From: UBA9655 sp964597045
GTDB lineage: Bacteria > Pseudomonadota > Alphaproteobacteria > UBA9655
DNA: 64,000 bases
Assembly (NCBI GenBank): GCA_964597045.1
Contig: CAZQWE010000002.1
Span: 62,001 to 126,000 of the forward strand
Direction of reading: 5' to 3'
In this document: positions 53,816 through 62,720 of the stretch, piece by piece
Position numbering within the stretch: position 1 is the first letter of the stretch
How the letters are laid out: each line of letters opens with the position of its first letter
Position numbers and translations under genes: made by a program
Notes under the pieces: model-generated
Databases searched by the model: none
What the model was told of the DNA's origin: nothing
The model's input: the letters and a program-made list of their open reading frames with translations, nothing else

Positions 53816-56248
53816 CTAAATATCCAAATTCCTTACATTCAAAGCATTGTCTTGGATAAAATCTTTTCTTGGCTCGACCACATCTCCCATGAGGGTTGAG
53901 AAGATCTCAGAAGCTTCATCAATATGCTCAATCTTGACTTGAAGAAGTGTTCGTACATCTGGATCTAGGGTTGTCTCCCAAAGCTGCTCAGGGTTCATTT
54001 CTCCAAGACCTTTATAACGTTGAATCGTGAAACCTTTCTTGCCCCGCTCGGTCACAAGATCAAGCAAAGCTAAAGGCCCTGTAAGAGGGTAAGTTTCGTC
54101 CTTTGCTTTAAACGTAACAATTCCTTGGAATATTTCCTGTAGGTTTGATTTCAACCGGTCGAGTTGGCGCACTTCTGCTGTATTCATCAAAGAATGACTT
54201 AATTTATAATTTTCTTCCACACCCTGGATGGTTCTTGTAATGACAATATTGTGTTGATCATCAACTTGACCTTCCCATGTTTTTTGACCAGGAAGAGCTA
54301 TAAGATTAAGCCGTTCGATGAGTTGTTTCAACATTTCACTGCTATTTTGAGCAAAGGTCTCAACATTTAGGATTCCCGCTACGGCTGCTTGCTCAAGTAG
54401 AAGAGTTGATCCAATAGCCTTTGATGGCATTGTCACGAGGTCATTGACTTGAACACAGAGTTCAACTACACGTTTCAAATCAGCGCTTGCGATTTGAGAG
54501 CCATTTTGAAGTGACAATGAAGTTCCTTCAATTCCCGCTTCAATTAGATAATTATTAAGATCGCGATCATCTTTTAAGTACAGAATCGTATTTCCCCTTT
54601 TCGCTTTATAGAGGGGGGCTCTTGCAATATAGAGATATCCTTTCTCAATCACCTCAGGCATTTGGCGATAGAAGAACGTGAGCAAAAGAGTCCGGATGTG
54701 ACTTCCATCTACGTCGGCGTCTGACATGAGGATAATTTTATGATAACGTGCTTTAGTAATATCAAAATCATCGCGTCCAATCCCCATACCTAGAGCGGTA
54801 ATTAATGTTCCAATTTGCTCAGAATTCAACATCTTATCAAAACGTGCACGTTCCACGTTGAGAACTTTACCCCGTAAGGGCAGAATAGCTTGGAACTGGC
54901 GCTTACGTCCTTGTTTTGCAGAACCTCCTGCACCGTCACCCTCAACAATAAAGATTTCGCTTTTTGCGGGATCTCTTTCTTGACAATCCGCAAGTTTACC
55001 AGGGAGGGATGCCATATCAAGCGCCCCTTTCCGTCGCGTCAAGTCTCTTGCCTTTCTAGCCGCTTCACGGGCTAACGCGGCTTCAATCACACGTTCAATG
55101 ATCTTCTTCGCTTCTGTAGGATGTTCCTCAAGCCATTGCTGAAACTTATCACCAACAATCGATTCAACAGCAGGGCGGACCTCAGATGAAACAAGCTTAT
55201 CTTTTGTTTGTGAGGAAAACTTTGGATCCGGAACCTTCACTGAGAGAACACAGGTAAGTCCCTCACGCATATCTTCACCCGTCAGCGCAATTTTATCCTT
55301 CTTATTCATATCTGCTGCATAGTTATTAATCGCCCTTGTAAGAGCTCCTCTAAAGCCTGCTAAGTGTGTACCCCCATCGCGTTGAGGAATATTGTTTGTA
55401 AAGCAAAGCATGGCTTCGTGATAGCTATCAGTCCATTCCATGGCAAGATCAATGATTATGCCTTCTTTCTCTCCTTGAATAACAATAGGTGGACTATGAA
55501 GAACATTTTTGCTTCGATCCAGATATTTAACGAAAGCTTGAACACCACCCTCATAATGCATGATGGCTTCTTTTACATCCACATGACGCTCATCTCTAAG
55601 ATGTAGTGTTACACCTGAGTTAAGAAAAGCAAGTTCCCTTAGACGGTGCTCGAGAGTTCCATAATCAAATATGGTTTTTGTGAAGGTTTCTTTTGAAGGC
55701 AAAAAAGTCACCTCTGTTCCTTTTTTCTCTCCAGACTCACCAATCGCTTTTAAGGGAGCATCCGGCTCCCCATGGGTGAAGGTCATGTAATGCGTTTGAC
55801 CCTTTGAATGAATGGTGAGTTCAAGCTTTTCTGAAAGTGCATTAACAACCGATACACCTACACCATGGAGACCGCCAGAAACCTTATAGGAATCCTGATC
55901 AAACTTACCTCCCGCATGGAGTTGGGTCATGATGACTTCCGCAGCCGAAACCCCTTCTTCTGCATGGATATCAGTCGGAATACCACGTCCATTATCTCTT
56001 ACAGTAACAGATCCATCCGCTCGAAGAATAACATCAACCTTATCACAATGTCCTGCAAGCGCTTCATCAATGGCGTTATCCACGACTTCATAGACCATGT
56101 GATGAAGACCTGAACCATCATCCGTATCACCAATATACATACCGGGTCTTTTCCGTACAGCATCAAGTCCACGGAGGACTTTAATAGAATGGGCTCCGTA
56201 TTCTGAGTTTGAATTGGTCTGTGGTGGTTGTGTCATCAATTGTCTCAC
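53816..56248 (-). CDS. gyrB: DNA gyrase subunit B
   Basis: 810 residues, ATPase subunit of the type II topoisomerase that introduces negative supercoils. GHKL ATPase motifs are EVVDNAIDEALAGHCDKVDV near residue 57 and GGLHGVGVSVVNALSEKLEL. The TOPRIM domain has FIVEGDGAGGSAKQGRKRQF near 432, and the C-terminal domain has RYKGLGEMNPEQLWETT. The GTG at 56248 follows the recF stop directly; an ATG four codons in (56236) is an alternative. Confidence 0.97.
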   Translation of the reverse strand: MRQLMTQPPQTNSNSEYGAHSIKVLRGLDAVRKRPGMYIGDTDDGSGLHHMVYEVVDNAIDEALAGHCDKVDVILRADGSVTVRDNGRGIPTDIHAEEGVSAAEVIMTQLHAGGKFDQDSYKVSGGLHGVGVSVVNALSEKLELTIHSKGQTHYMTFTHGEPDAPLKAIGESGEKKGTEVTFLPSKETFTKTIFDYGTLEHRLRELAFLNSGVTLHLRDERHVDVKEAIMHYEGGVQAFVKYLDRSKNVLHSPPIVIQGEKEGIIIDLAMEWTDSYHEAMLCFTNNIPQRDGGTHLAGFRGALTRAINNYAADMNKKDKIALTGEDMREGLTCVLSVKVPDPKFSSQTKDKLVSSEVRPAVESIVGDKFQQWLEEHPTEAKKIIERVIEAALAREAARKARDLTRRKGALDMASLPGKLADCQERDPAKSEIFIVEGDGAGGSAKQGRKRQFQAILPLRGKVLNVERARFDKMLNSEQIGTLITALGMGIGRDDFDITKARYHKIILMSDADVDGSHIRTLLLTFFYRQMPEVIEKGYLYIARAPLYKAKRGNTILYLKDDRDLNNYLIEAGIEGTSLSLQNGSQIASADLKRVVELCVQVNDLVTMPSKAIGSTLLLEQAAVAGILNVETFAQNSSEMLKQLIERLNLIALPGQKTWEGQVDDQHNIVITRTIQGVEENYKLSHSLMNTAEVRQLDRLKSNLQEIFQGIVTFKAKDETYPLTGPLALLDLVTERGKKGFTIQRYKGLGEMNPEQLWETTLDPDVRTLLQVKIEHIDEASEIFSTLMGDVVEPRKDFIQDNALNVRNLDI

Positions 56249-57547
56249 TTATGTTTTCGATACTATTCGTGCTTCCTTTAGGCTCAGGAATTGAGCATTT
56301 CCCTGCAATTCCTCGAACAGAGACACATCTGTCCCTGTTAGCCAAGCCTGCATTTTAAGCTTAATAATCGCATCAAACAATGCTGTTCTTCGTCTTTTGT
56401 CAAGATGAGCAACAACCTCATCTAAAAGCAGAAGGGGAATCGCCCCTGTTCGAACGGATAAAAGATGGGCTGAGGCCATGACAATCGAGAGTAAAAGAGC
56501 CTTTTGCTCTCCCGTTGAACAGAGGGCTGCAGCTTGGTTTTTTTCAGGATATATGGCAAATAAGTCACTCTTGTGAGGCCCCAAACTACACCGACCCGTC
56601 AACCGATCTTGATCACGAGACCGGGAAAATCGCTCCCTCATTTCTTCTTCACAATCTTGTATACTATTGCATTCAATTAAAGTTTCCATATCTCCTTTAA
56701 GCTCAAGTTCTGCTCGGGGGAACGTGGCCTCTTGCTCTCTTAAAACAGTCATGAGTTGCCCAACAACTTCACGGCGCGCAACCGTAATCGCGATTCCTTC
56801 ATTCACAAGAGAGTCCTCAAGACCCTCAAGCCATTTCGCATCCATCCTTCCTTGACGAAGAAGGAGAGATCTTTCTCTTAAAGCCTTCTCATAGCGATTT
56901 AAACGTTGAGCATGCAGGGGATCAAAGCCGTACACAAGACGATCTAGAAAACGTCTGCGACCTTGTGATCCTTCAAGAAAAAGACGATCCATCTGAGGAG
57001 TGAGCCAAATCATTGAAACCCATTCCGCAAGCACGGACTGGTTTTTAACCTTTTCACCATTAACCTTTGTCAGACGCTTCTCACTCTCAGGTCTCTCAGG
57101 GTCAAGACCTGTACCAATTTGAATTCCCTCGCCTTCATCCTTTAGTTGAGCGGAAACTATCCAAGGACCAGCACTACCCTGTTGTGTCACCTCTGAAAGA
57201 CGAGCTCGGCGGAGTCCACGCCCTGGAATAAGAAAGGAGAGAGCCTCAAGGAGGTTTGTTTTCCCGGCCCCATTGGGCCCTGTTAGAACAACAGGAGAAA
57301 GATCAAGAGAGACACTGAAGATTTCATAACAGCGAAAATGGGAGAGCGTTAGACGCTCAACACCTTTTGTGACTTCGTCATCCCCAATCCGTTTGGCGTC
57401 ATCCCCGCGAAAGCGGGGACCCAGGGCACATACTGATTGCGTAGCAATTAATGATTCTTTCATTCCTTCGGAATGTAGTAATTGTCCTGGGTCCCCGCTT
57501 TCGCGGGGATGACGCTGATGGGAAAGGGAGGTTCCCTTTTTCTTCAT
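56249..57547 (-). CDS. recF: DNA replication and repair protein RecF with element-encoded N-terminal insert
   Basis: 432 residues, longer than the usual ~370-380. RecF loads RecA at gaps. The Walker A motif is VLTGPNGAGKTNLLEALSFL (residues ~93-112), the ABC-type signature region CSTGEQKALLLSIVMASAHL lies near 337 and Walker B is IPLLLLDEVVAHLDKRR. The first ~62 residues are extra: after MKKKGTSLSHQ the frame passes through a 120-nt palindromic element (RHPRESGDPGQ to LGPRFRGDDA) and enters normal RecF at VERLTLSHFRCYE. No ATG, GTG or TTG was seen between the element and the conserved core, so translation probably crosses the element. Confidence 0.92.
   Translation of the reverse strand: MKKKGTSLSHQRHPRESGDPGQLLHSEGMKESLIATQSVCALGPRFRGDDAKRIGDDEVTKGVERLTLSHFRCYEIFSVSLDLSPVVLTGPNGAGKTNLLEALSFLIPGRGLRRARLSEVTQQGSAGPWIVSAQLKDEGEGIQIGTGLDPERPESEKRLTKVNGEKVKNQSVLAEWVSMIWLTPQMDRLFLEGSQGRRRFLDRLVYGFDPLHAQRLNRYEKALRERSLLLRQGRMDAKWLEGLEDSLVNEGIAITVARREVVGQLMTVLREQEATFPRAELELKGDMETLIECNSIQDCEEEMRERFSRSRDQDRLTGRCSLGPHKSDLFAIYPEKNQAAALCSTGEQKALLLSIVMASAHLLSVRTGAIPLLLLDEVVAHLDKRRRTALFDAIIKLKMQAWLTGTDVSLFEELQGNAQFLSLKEARIVSKT
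57396..57515. repeat. Palindromic RPE-like element, copy 2 (in recF)
   Basis: Perfect 29-bp inverted arms at 57397-57425 and 57486-57514 (plus one outer pair), with a 60-base centre that again contains two small hairpins, ATTGCGTAGCAAT and CATTCCTTCGGAATG. Same three-stem plan as the dacA copy. The arm sequence differs from that copy at several positions, and each change is matched in the opposite arm. It is read in the recF frame, a different frame of the element from that used in dacA. Confidence 0.87.
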
Positions 57548-57552
57548 ACCCC

Positions 57553-59373
57553 CTACCCCTTTGTCTTCTCCGCCCGTTTGCGATCATTGGGATCAAGGAG
57601 CATTTTTCGTAATCGAATCGATTGAGGAGTCACCTCAACTAATTCATCATCCTCAATATAAGCAATGGCTTGCTCTAACGTCATGATACGGGGAGGCGTG
57701 AGCCTCATAGCTTCATCCTTACCGGCAGCCCTAAAGTTTGTCAGCTGCTTCGCTTTTAATGCATTGACTTCTAAGTCATTATCACGGTTATGCTCACCAA
57801 TAATCATACCTTCATAAATGGCAGTACCTGGATTAATAAACATAATCCCCCGGTCATCAAGCCCCCAAAGAGCATAGGTTACGGCTTGACCGCTCGCATT
57901 AGAAATGAGAACCCCATTTCGACGTCCTCCAATGGGTCCCTTATAGGGGCCGTAAGCATGGAAAAGGCGGCTCATGACACCGGTTCCACGCGTATCTGTC
58001 ATAAATTCACCTTGATACCCAATCATCCCTCGTGAAGGGGCGATAAAGGATATCCTTGTCTTTCCGCCACCGGATGGACGCATATCGACCATCTCACCCT
58101 TCCGAAGCCCCATCTTCTCCACAACGATCCCCGTATATTCGTCATCAACATCTATTTGAATTTCTTCCATCGGCTCCAGTTGTTGACCTGAGACTTCATC
58201 TGTCTTGAAGAGCACACGGGGACGCCCTATGGCCAATTCAAAACCTTCTCTGCGCATGGTTTCAATGAGAACACCGAGTTGGAGCTCCCCACGACCTGCA
58301 ACTTCAAAAGCATCCGTATTTTGGGTTTCTGTTACTTTGATTGAAACATTGCTTTCAGCCTCAGCTAGCAAACGGTCACGAATCATACGAGATGTAACTT
58401 TCTTGCCCTCTTTCCCTGCATAGGGTGAGTCATTGACACAAAATGTCATAGCAAGAGTTGGGGGATCAATGGGAATGGATGCAAGCGGCTCAGTCACCTC
58501 CGGCGCACAAATAGTATCCGCCACCGTTGCTTCCGTAAAACCAGCCACAGCGACGATATCGCCCGCAACAGCTTCTTGTATCGGAAGACGCTCAAGACCG
58601 CGGAACGCAAGAAGTTTCGTCAAACGCGATTGTTCAATAACTTTTCCTTCTCGATCTAAAGCTTTCACAGGCATATTGACTCTAGCAGTTCCACTCAGAA
58701 TTCGACCTGTGAGCACACGGCCCAAATAAGGATCAGATTCAAGAGTTGTGACCAACATGGAGAATGGGGCCCCCGCGTCTCCTTCCGCTTCTGGAACACG
58801 CTTTAAAATGGCATTAAAGAGAGGAGAGAGATCGGCCTTTGCATCCTCTAGATTTTCAATGGCCCAACCTTCCTTAGCTGAGGCATAAAGAGTGGGGAAA
58901 TCCAGCTGCTCATCATTCGCATCCAATGCTGCAAACAAATCAAAGACTTCTTCATGAACTTCATAGGGACGTGCATCCGGTTTATCCGCCTTGTTGACAA
59001 CAACAATTGGATTAAGTCCCTGACGTAAGGCTTTAGCCACTACAAACTTTGTTTGAGGCATGGGACCTTCTGACGCATCCACGAGAACAAGCACGCCGTC
59101 CACCATAGAGAGAATGCGCTCCACCTCTCCCCCAAAGTCGGCATGCCCTGGAGTATCCACGATATTAAGACGATGACCTTGCCACTCAATGGAAGTACAC
59201 TTCGCAAGGATTGTAATACCCCTCTCCTTTTCAAGGTCGTTACTGTCCATTGCCCGCTCAGCAATGCGTTGATTGTCACGGTATACACCGCTTTGACGAA
59301 AGAGAGCGTCCACAAGAGTTGTCTTCCCGTGGTCAACGTGGGCAATAATTGCTAAATTTCGAATCGTATTCAT
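57553..59373 (-). CDS. typA: Ribosome-associated GTPase BipA
   Basis: 606 residues, translational GTPase of the EF-G/LepA class involved in ribosome assembly and stress adaptation. GTPase motifs are AHVDHGKTTLVDALFRQSG (G1), ITILAKCTSIEW (G2), VDTPGHADFGGEVERILSMV (G3), NKADKP (G4). The BipA-specific C-terminal domain carries NASGQAVTYALWGLDDRGIM and TPQSIRLRKMLLDPNDRKRA. The recF start lies 5 bases past its stop. About 205 bases of AT-rich sequence without genes separate it from rph upstream. Confidence 0.96.
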   Translation of the reverse strand: MNTIRNLAIIAHVDHGKTTLVDALFRQSGVYRDNQRIAERAMDSNDLEKERGITILAKCTSIEWQGHRLNIVDTPGHADFGGEVERILSMVDGVLVLVDASEGPMPQTKFVVAKALRQGLNPIVVVNKADKPDARPYEVHEEVFDLFAALDANDEQLDFPTLYASAKEGWAIENLEDAKADLSPLFNAILKRVPEAEGDAGAPFSMLVTTLESDPYLGRVLTGRILSGTARVNMPVKALDREGKVIEQSRLTKLLAFRGLERLPIQEAVAGDIVAVAGFTEATVADTICAPEVTEPLASIPIDPPTLAMTFCVNDSPYAGKEGKKVTSRMIRDRLLAEAESNVSIKVTETQNTDAFEVAGRGELQLGVLIETMRREGFELAIGRPRVLFKTDEVSGQQLEPMEEIQIDVDDEYTGIVVEKMGLRKGEMVDMRPSGGGKTRISFIAPSRGMIGYQGEFMTDTRGTGVMSRLFHAYGPYKGPIGGRRNGVLISNASGQAVTYALWGLDDRGIMFINPGTAIYEGMIIGEHNRDNDLEVNALKAKQLTNFRAAGKDEAMRLTPPRIMTLEQAIAYIEDDELVEVTPQSIRLRKMLLDPNDRKRAEKTKG

Positions 59374-59578
59374 TTAAGGCCTTTAGTTAAAATAATTAAG
59401 TATTTTATAAATATAGTAATATTGTTTTTTATATACAAGGTATTATTGCTTTATAAGAATGAAAGCAGGACACTTAAAATCAATATTGGTAAGGAATGTA
59501 AACATCTTTTGATTGATTCGCAATGCAATATTTTCAGAATAACGAATTTATGACTTCTCAATTCTGAAGGATTTTTTC

Positions 59579-60295
59579 TTAAATCCCTAATGTTTTTCTT
59601 TGAAGTTCTGTAATTTGTTCAATCCCAAGTCTTGCAAGACGCATCATCTCAAACAACGCTTTTTCCTCAAACGGCTTTTCCTCTGCCGTTGTTTGAACCT
59701 CAATGATATCACCAGAGTCCGTGAGGACAAAGTTTGCATCCGCTTGGGCGGAACTATCTTCTATATAATCAAGATCCAGAACGGGCTCGCCATTTACAAT
59801 GCCGCAAGAGACAGCTGCAACTTGATGATTCAAAGGTAAAGAAGAAAGTTTACCATCAGTTACAAGCTTCTGAAGAGCCTTATACAAGGCAACATAAGCT
59901 CCTGAAATTGCAGCTGTCCGTGTTCCTCCATCAGCTTGCAAAACGTCACAATCAATGGTGATTTGCCTCTCGCCTAGGGCATGGAGGTCTACAACTGATC
60001 GCAAAGCTCGGCCAATCAGTCGTTGAATTTCTTGAGTCCTGCCACTCTGCTTTCCTCGTGCAGCCTCACGGTCAATACGCGAATGGGTTGAACGAGGGAG
60101 CATTCCATATTCTGCCGTAATCCATCCTGTCCCTTTGTTTCTAAGGAAAGGAGGAACTTTTTCTTCGATTGAAGCAGTACACAAAACATGAGTATCCCCA
60201 AACTTTGCCAAGCAAGATCCTTCCGCATGTTTGGTAAAACCTAAATCAAAGGTGACAGTTCTCAGTTGATCCGGACGTCGGTTTGAAGGCCTCAT
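59579..60295 (-). CDS. rph: Ribonuclease PH
   Basis: 238 residues, phosphorolytic 3'-5' exonuclease that trims tRNA 3' ends. Motifs are MRPSNRRPDQLRTVTFDLGF at the start, GWITAEYGMLPRSTHSRIDR near residue 57 and TIDCDVLQADGGTRTAAISG near 113. Length and residues are normal and the frame is intact. In alphaproteobacteria rph usually lies divergent from hrcA; here a toxin-antitoxin pair separates them. Confidence 0.96.
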   Translation of the reverse strand: MRPSNRRPDQLRTVTFDLGFTKHAEGSCLAKFGDTHVLCTASIEEKVPPFLRNKGTGWITAEYGMLPRSTHSRIDREAARGKQSGRTQEIQRLIGRALRSVVDLHALGERQITIDCDVLQADGGTRTAAISGAYVALYKALQKLVTDGKLSSLPLNHQVAAVSCGIVNGEPVLDLDYIEDSSAQADANFVLTDSGDIIEVQTTAEEKPFEEKALFEMMRLARLGIEQITELQRKTLGI

Positions 60296-60388
60296 AGGGT
60301 GTTTCCTCTCAGTTTTAATACATGTAATATACTATTGTGCACCCTCAGGAAAGCCAAACTTAATTTTCATGAGATATCGCTTGCAAAC

Positions 60389-60685
60389 TTAAACAATACT
60401 CATCCCTGATCTTTTATACTTTTTTTCAAATTCTTTGTAGACTTCGCCATCGTTTCTATGGCCTACGACTATCAACTTCAATACCTCTCCTTCATGTCGA
60501 TAAAGAATACGATATTCTCCAACATCTGCTCTGAAGAATCCTGCATAGCCTTTTAATGCTTCTGAATCATGCGGATGAGGATCCACTATAAGAGAAAAAA
60601 TTTTCCGTACAACTTGCCTATATTGTTTGGCATCAAGACTATTTAAAAATTTTAAAGCTTCTTTTGACGGATCTAATTTATTCAT
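60389..60685 (-). CDS. RelE/ParE-family toxin
   Basis: 98 residues, RelE-like fold. Features are LDAKQYRQVVRKIFSLIVDP (helical hairpin), then LKGYAGFFRADVGEYRILYR and LKLIVVGHRNDGEVYKEF, the strand-rich core with basic and tyrosine residues expected of RelE-type mRNA interferases. It overlaps the end of the antitoxin gene by 8 bases. RelE members cleave mRNA on the ribosome while ParE members poison gyrase. The YRILYR-GHR-Y pattern favours RelE, though this is not proven. Confidence 0.82.
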   Translation of the reverse strand: MNKLDPSKEALKFLNSLDAKQYRQVVRKIFSLIVDPHPHDSEALKGYAGFFRADVGEYRILYRHEGEVLKLIVVGHRNDGEVYKEFEKKYKRSGMSIV

Positions 60686-60941
60686 TTATTGACTTTTCAT
60701 TCCATAGCTTTTCCAATATTTTTTGTCCCTCTTCAACACCAACAAATCCGCCTTTTTCAGCTTCAAGGGCCCTCATCCCCCAATAAGCATCATCTAAAGC
60801 CTCCAGACGATCATATTCAGCTTTTGAAAGCATTACAATAGTTTCATGTCCTGTTTTACTCACCGTCACAGGCTCAGACATGGCTAATGACATGTATCGT
60901 CCAAAATGAGTTTTTGCCTCAGTTGCAGTTACGATCTTCAT
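60678..60941 (-). CDS. Phd/YefM-family antitoxin
   Basis: 87 residues from the ATG at 60941, which has GGAGA six bases upstream. A longer in-frame start at 61028 would include the promoter and is rejected. The N-terminal DNA-binding domain is MKIVTATEAKTHFGRYMSLA with VTVSKTGHETIVMLSKAEYD. The acidic C-terminal region (EAEKGGFVGVEEGQKILEKL) would wrap the toxin. It normally represses its own operon; an inverted repeat covers its promoter. Confidence 0.85.
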   Translation of the reverse strand: MKIVTATEAKTHFGRYMSLAMSEPVTVSKTGHETIVMLSKAEYDRLEALDDAYWGMRALEAEKGGFVGVEEGQKILEKLWNEKSINE

Positions 60942-60975
60942 CTTAATTCTCCGCGGTTGTTTAATTAATATGATC

Positions 60976-61006
60976 ATTATAACTGATTTGAGCATTTTAA
61001 TCAAAT
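60976..61006 (-). promoter_or_regulatory. Promoter and operator-like repeat of the toxin-antitoxin operon
   Basis: On the minus strand TTGATT (61004-60999), 17-base spacer, TATAAT (60981-60976): a near-consensus sigma70 promoter 35 bases upstream of the antitoxin ATG. An inverted repeat, ATTTGA-N9-TCAAAT at 60986-61006, overlaps the -35 and spacer, the expected place for autorepression by a Phd/YefM antitoxin. Confidence 0.6.
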
Positions 61007-61047
61007 GCAAAGAAATAACCATGATCAAAACAATAACAGAGACACCA

Positions 61048-61076
61048 TTGACGTCTGAACCACTCGTTACTACATT
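61048..61076 (+). promoter_or_regulatory. Putative promoter of hrcA
   Basis: TTGACG (61048-61053), 17-base spacer, TACATT (61071-61076). The predicted start point is about 7 bases downstream, at or beside the hrcA ATG (61083). No CIRCE-type inverted repeat (TTAGCACTC-N9-GAGTGCTAA) is visible in the intergenic region. Confidence 0.42.
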
Positions 61077-61082
61077 CCAAAT

Positions 61083-62117
61083 ATGACCAAACTTGAAGAA
61101 CTCGATAAAAGATCCCGTGAGGTGTTCCGCCGAATCGTGGATACATATGTTGAAACGGGTGAGCCTGTGGGCTCAAAAACTCTTTCGAGTCGCTTGGGCA
61201 TGTCCTTATCACCGGCCACAATTCGTAACGTAATGGCTGATCTTGAAGCTGCTGGTCTTCTGTATGCTCCTCATACTTCAGCTGGTCGTCTTCCAACGGA
61301 TGCAGGACTACGACATTTTGTTCATGGAATACTGGAAATTGGAGACCTTTCTCAAACCGAACAACAAGAAATCGAACGACAATGCAACAAAAGAAGCAAA
61401 AGCGTTCCAGACGTCCTCGAGGATGTTACCAAAACACTTTGCGGACTTAGCCGTTGTGCAAGCCTCGTTCTCGCTCCTAAATCCGAGTCAATCCTGAAAC
61501 ATGTGGAATTCGTAAGCCTTAGCCCAGGTCGCGTTCTTGTTGTTCTCATAACTGAAGACGGTCTGGTTGAAAACCGTATCATCGAGACCCCTCCAGGAAT
61601 ACCACCTTCAAGCTTAATTGAAGCCGGAAATTATCTCAATCATCGGCTCGCAGGACGTACGTTGAACGAAGCAAAAAGCCAAATTTTGGGGGAGCTTGAG
61701 AGTAACAAATCCCAACTGGATACGTTAACAAGCAAAGTCGTTGAAGAAGGCCTTGCCATCTGGGCCGGCAAAGGCTCATCTCTTATAATAAGGGGGCAAT
61801 CGAATCTCCTTCAAGATGTCCGTCATGTTGAAGAGCTGAATCAAATTCGGATGCTCTTTGAGGCTCTTGACGCTCAAAATGAACTCGTAGAACTCCTCGA
61901 CGCCGTGATGGCAGCAGACGGTGTTCAAATCTTTATCGGATCTGATAATAGTTTATTTCAACATTCAGGATGTTCTCTCATTGTCTCCCCTTACTCAACT
62001 GAAAACGGGAGAATTGTCGGAGCTATTGGTGTGATTGGCCCTGCAAGACTTAATTACAGTCGCATCATTTCTATGGTAGATTATACAGCAAAACTGATTA
62101 GCAAAACGATAGGGTAA
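61083..62117 (+). CDS. hrcA: Heat-inducible transcription repressor HrcA
   Basis: 344 residues. The N-terminal winged-helix domain carries RSREVFRRIVDTYVETGEPV, then SKTLSSRLG and SPATIRNVMADLEAAGLLYA with the conserved PHTSAGRLPTDAGLRHFV end. A GAF-like domain and dimerisation insert follow, and the typical C-terminal end GRIVGAIGVIGPARLNYSRI is present. HrcA represses chaperone operons by binding CIRCE. The start matches the family but has no ribosome site upstream. grpE follows after 3 bases and dnaK after that. Confidence 0.95.
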   Translation: MTKLEELDKRSREVFRRIVDTYVETGEPVGSKTLSSRLGMSLSPATIRNVMADLEAAGLLYAPHTSAGRLPTDAGLRHFVHGILEIGDLSQTEQQEIERQCNKRSKSVPDVLEDVTKTLCGLSRCASLVLAPKSESILKHVEFVSLSPGRVLVVLITEDGLVENRIIETPPGIPPSSLIEAGNYLNHRLAGRTLNEAKSQILGELESNKSQLDTLTSKVVEEGLAIWAGKGSSLIIRGQSNLLQDVRHVEELNQIRMLFEALDAQNELVELLDAVMAADGVQIFIGSDNSLFQHSGCSLIVSPYSTENGRIVGAIGVIGPARLNYSRIISMVDYTAKLISKTIG

Positions 62118-62120
62118 ATT

Positions 62121-62672
62121 ATGACAGATGAAATCAAAGAGGAAGACGTACCAAACGAAGTTTCAAAAGAAGAAGAACTTCAAGAGGATGTTGCAAAATT
62201 AAAAGATCAACTTCTCAGAACCATGGCGGAACTTGAGAATTTTCGAAAAAGAGCTGAACGTGAGCGTGAGGAAATGGCAAAATATGCAATTACGAATTTC
62301 GCGAGAGATCTCCTCACTGTTTCTGACAATCTCAGGCGAGCCCTTGAAAGTATTCCTGAAGACCACGACCATCCCGAAAAGCTCTTGAAAAGCCTGCTCG
62401 AGGGCGTTGAAATTACAGAAAAGGAACTCGCCTTCGCCTTTAAGAAGCATGGTATTGAAAAGATTGAGCCTTTAGGTAAACCGTTTGATCATCATCTCCA
62501 TCAAGCGATGTTTGAAGTGGATGATTCAGATCAAGCTCCCGGGACGATTGTACATGTTCTGCAGGCGGGCTATCAACTTCATGACCGCCTGCTCCGCCCA
62601 GCTATGGTCGGCGTCTCGAAAACAAAAAGTAATGGAGCTACGTTGAAAACAGACGAAGGCGTCACTACATAA
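62121..62672 (+). CDS. grpE: Nucleotide exchange factor GrpE
   Basis: 183 residues. An acidic N-terminus (EIKEEDVPNEVSKEEELQED) leads into a long coiled coil with LKDQLLRTMAELENFRKRAE near residue 30. The C-terminal beta domain has GKPFDHHLHQAMFEVDDSDQ and the family ending LLRPAMVGVSK. It releases ADP from DnaK. Three bases after hrcA, so co-transcribed, and 48 bases before dnaK. Confidence 0.96.
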   Translation: MTDEIKEEDVPNEVSKEEELQEDVAKLKDQLLRTMAELENFRKRAEREREEMAKYAITNFARDLLTVSDNLRRALESIPEDHDHPEKLLKSLLEGVEITEKELAFAFKKHGIEKIEPLGKPFDHHLHQAMFEVDDSDQAPGTIVHVLQAGYQLHDRLLRPAMVGVSKTKSNGATLKTDEGVTT

Positions 62673-62720
62673 AAAGATAGCAAAGGAATTCTTAACAACT
62701 TTGACAAAGAAAGAGGAATT

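Noticed and set aside
59374..59578. AT-rich gap between typA and rph examined for an RNA gene
   Set aside because: No tRNA-like or stable stem structure was seen; probably the typA promoter region and rph 3' flank.
60942..61028. Longer antitoxin ORF starting at 61028
   Set aside because: It would contain the TTGATT/TATAAT promoter and operator repeat; the ATG at 60941 has a proper ribosome site and fits Phd/YefM length.
61006..61083. CIRCE operator ahead of hrcA
   Set aside because: No TTAGCACTC-N9-GAGTGCTAA-like repeat is present in the region.
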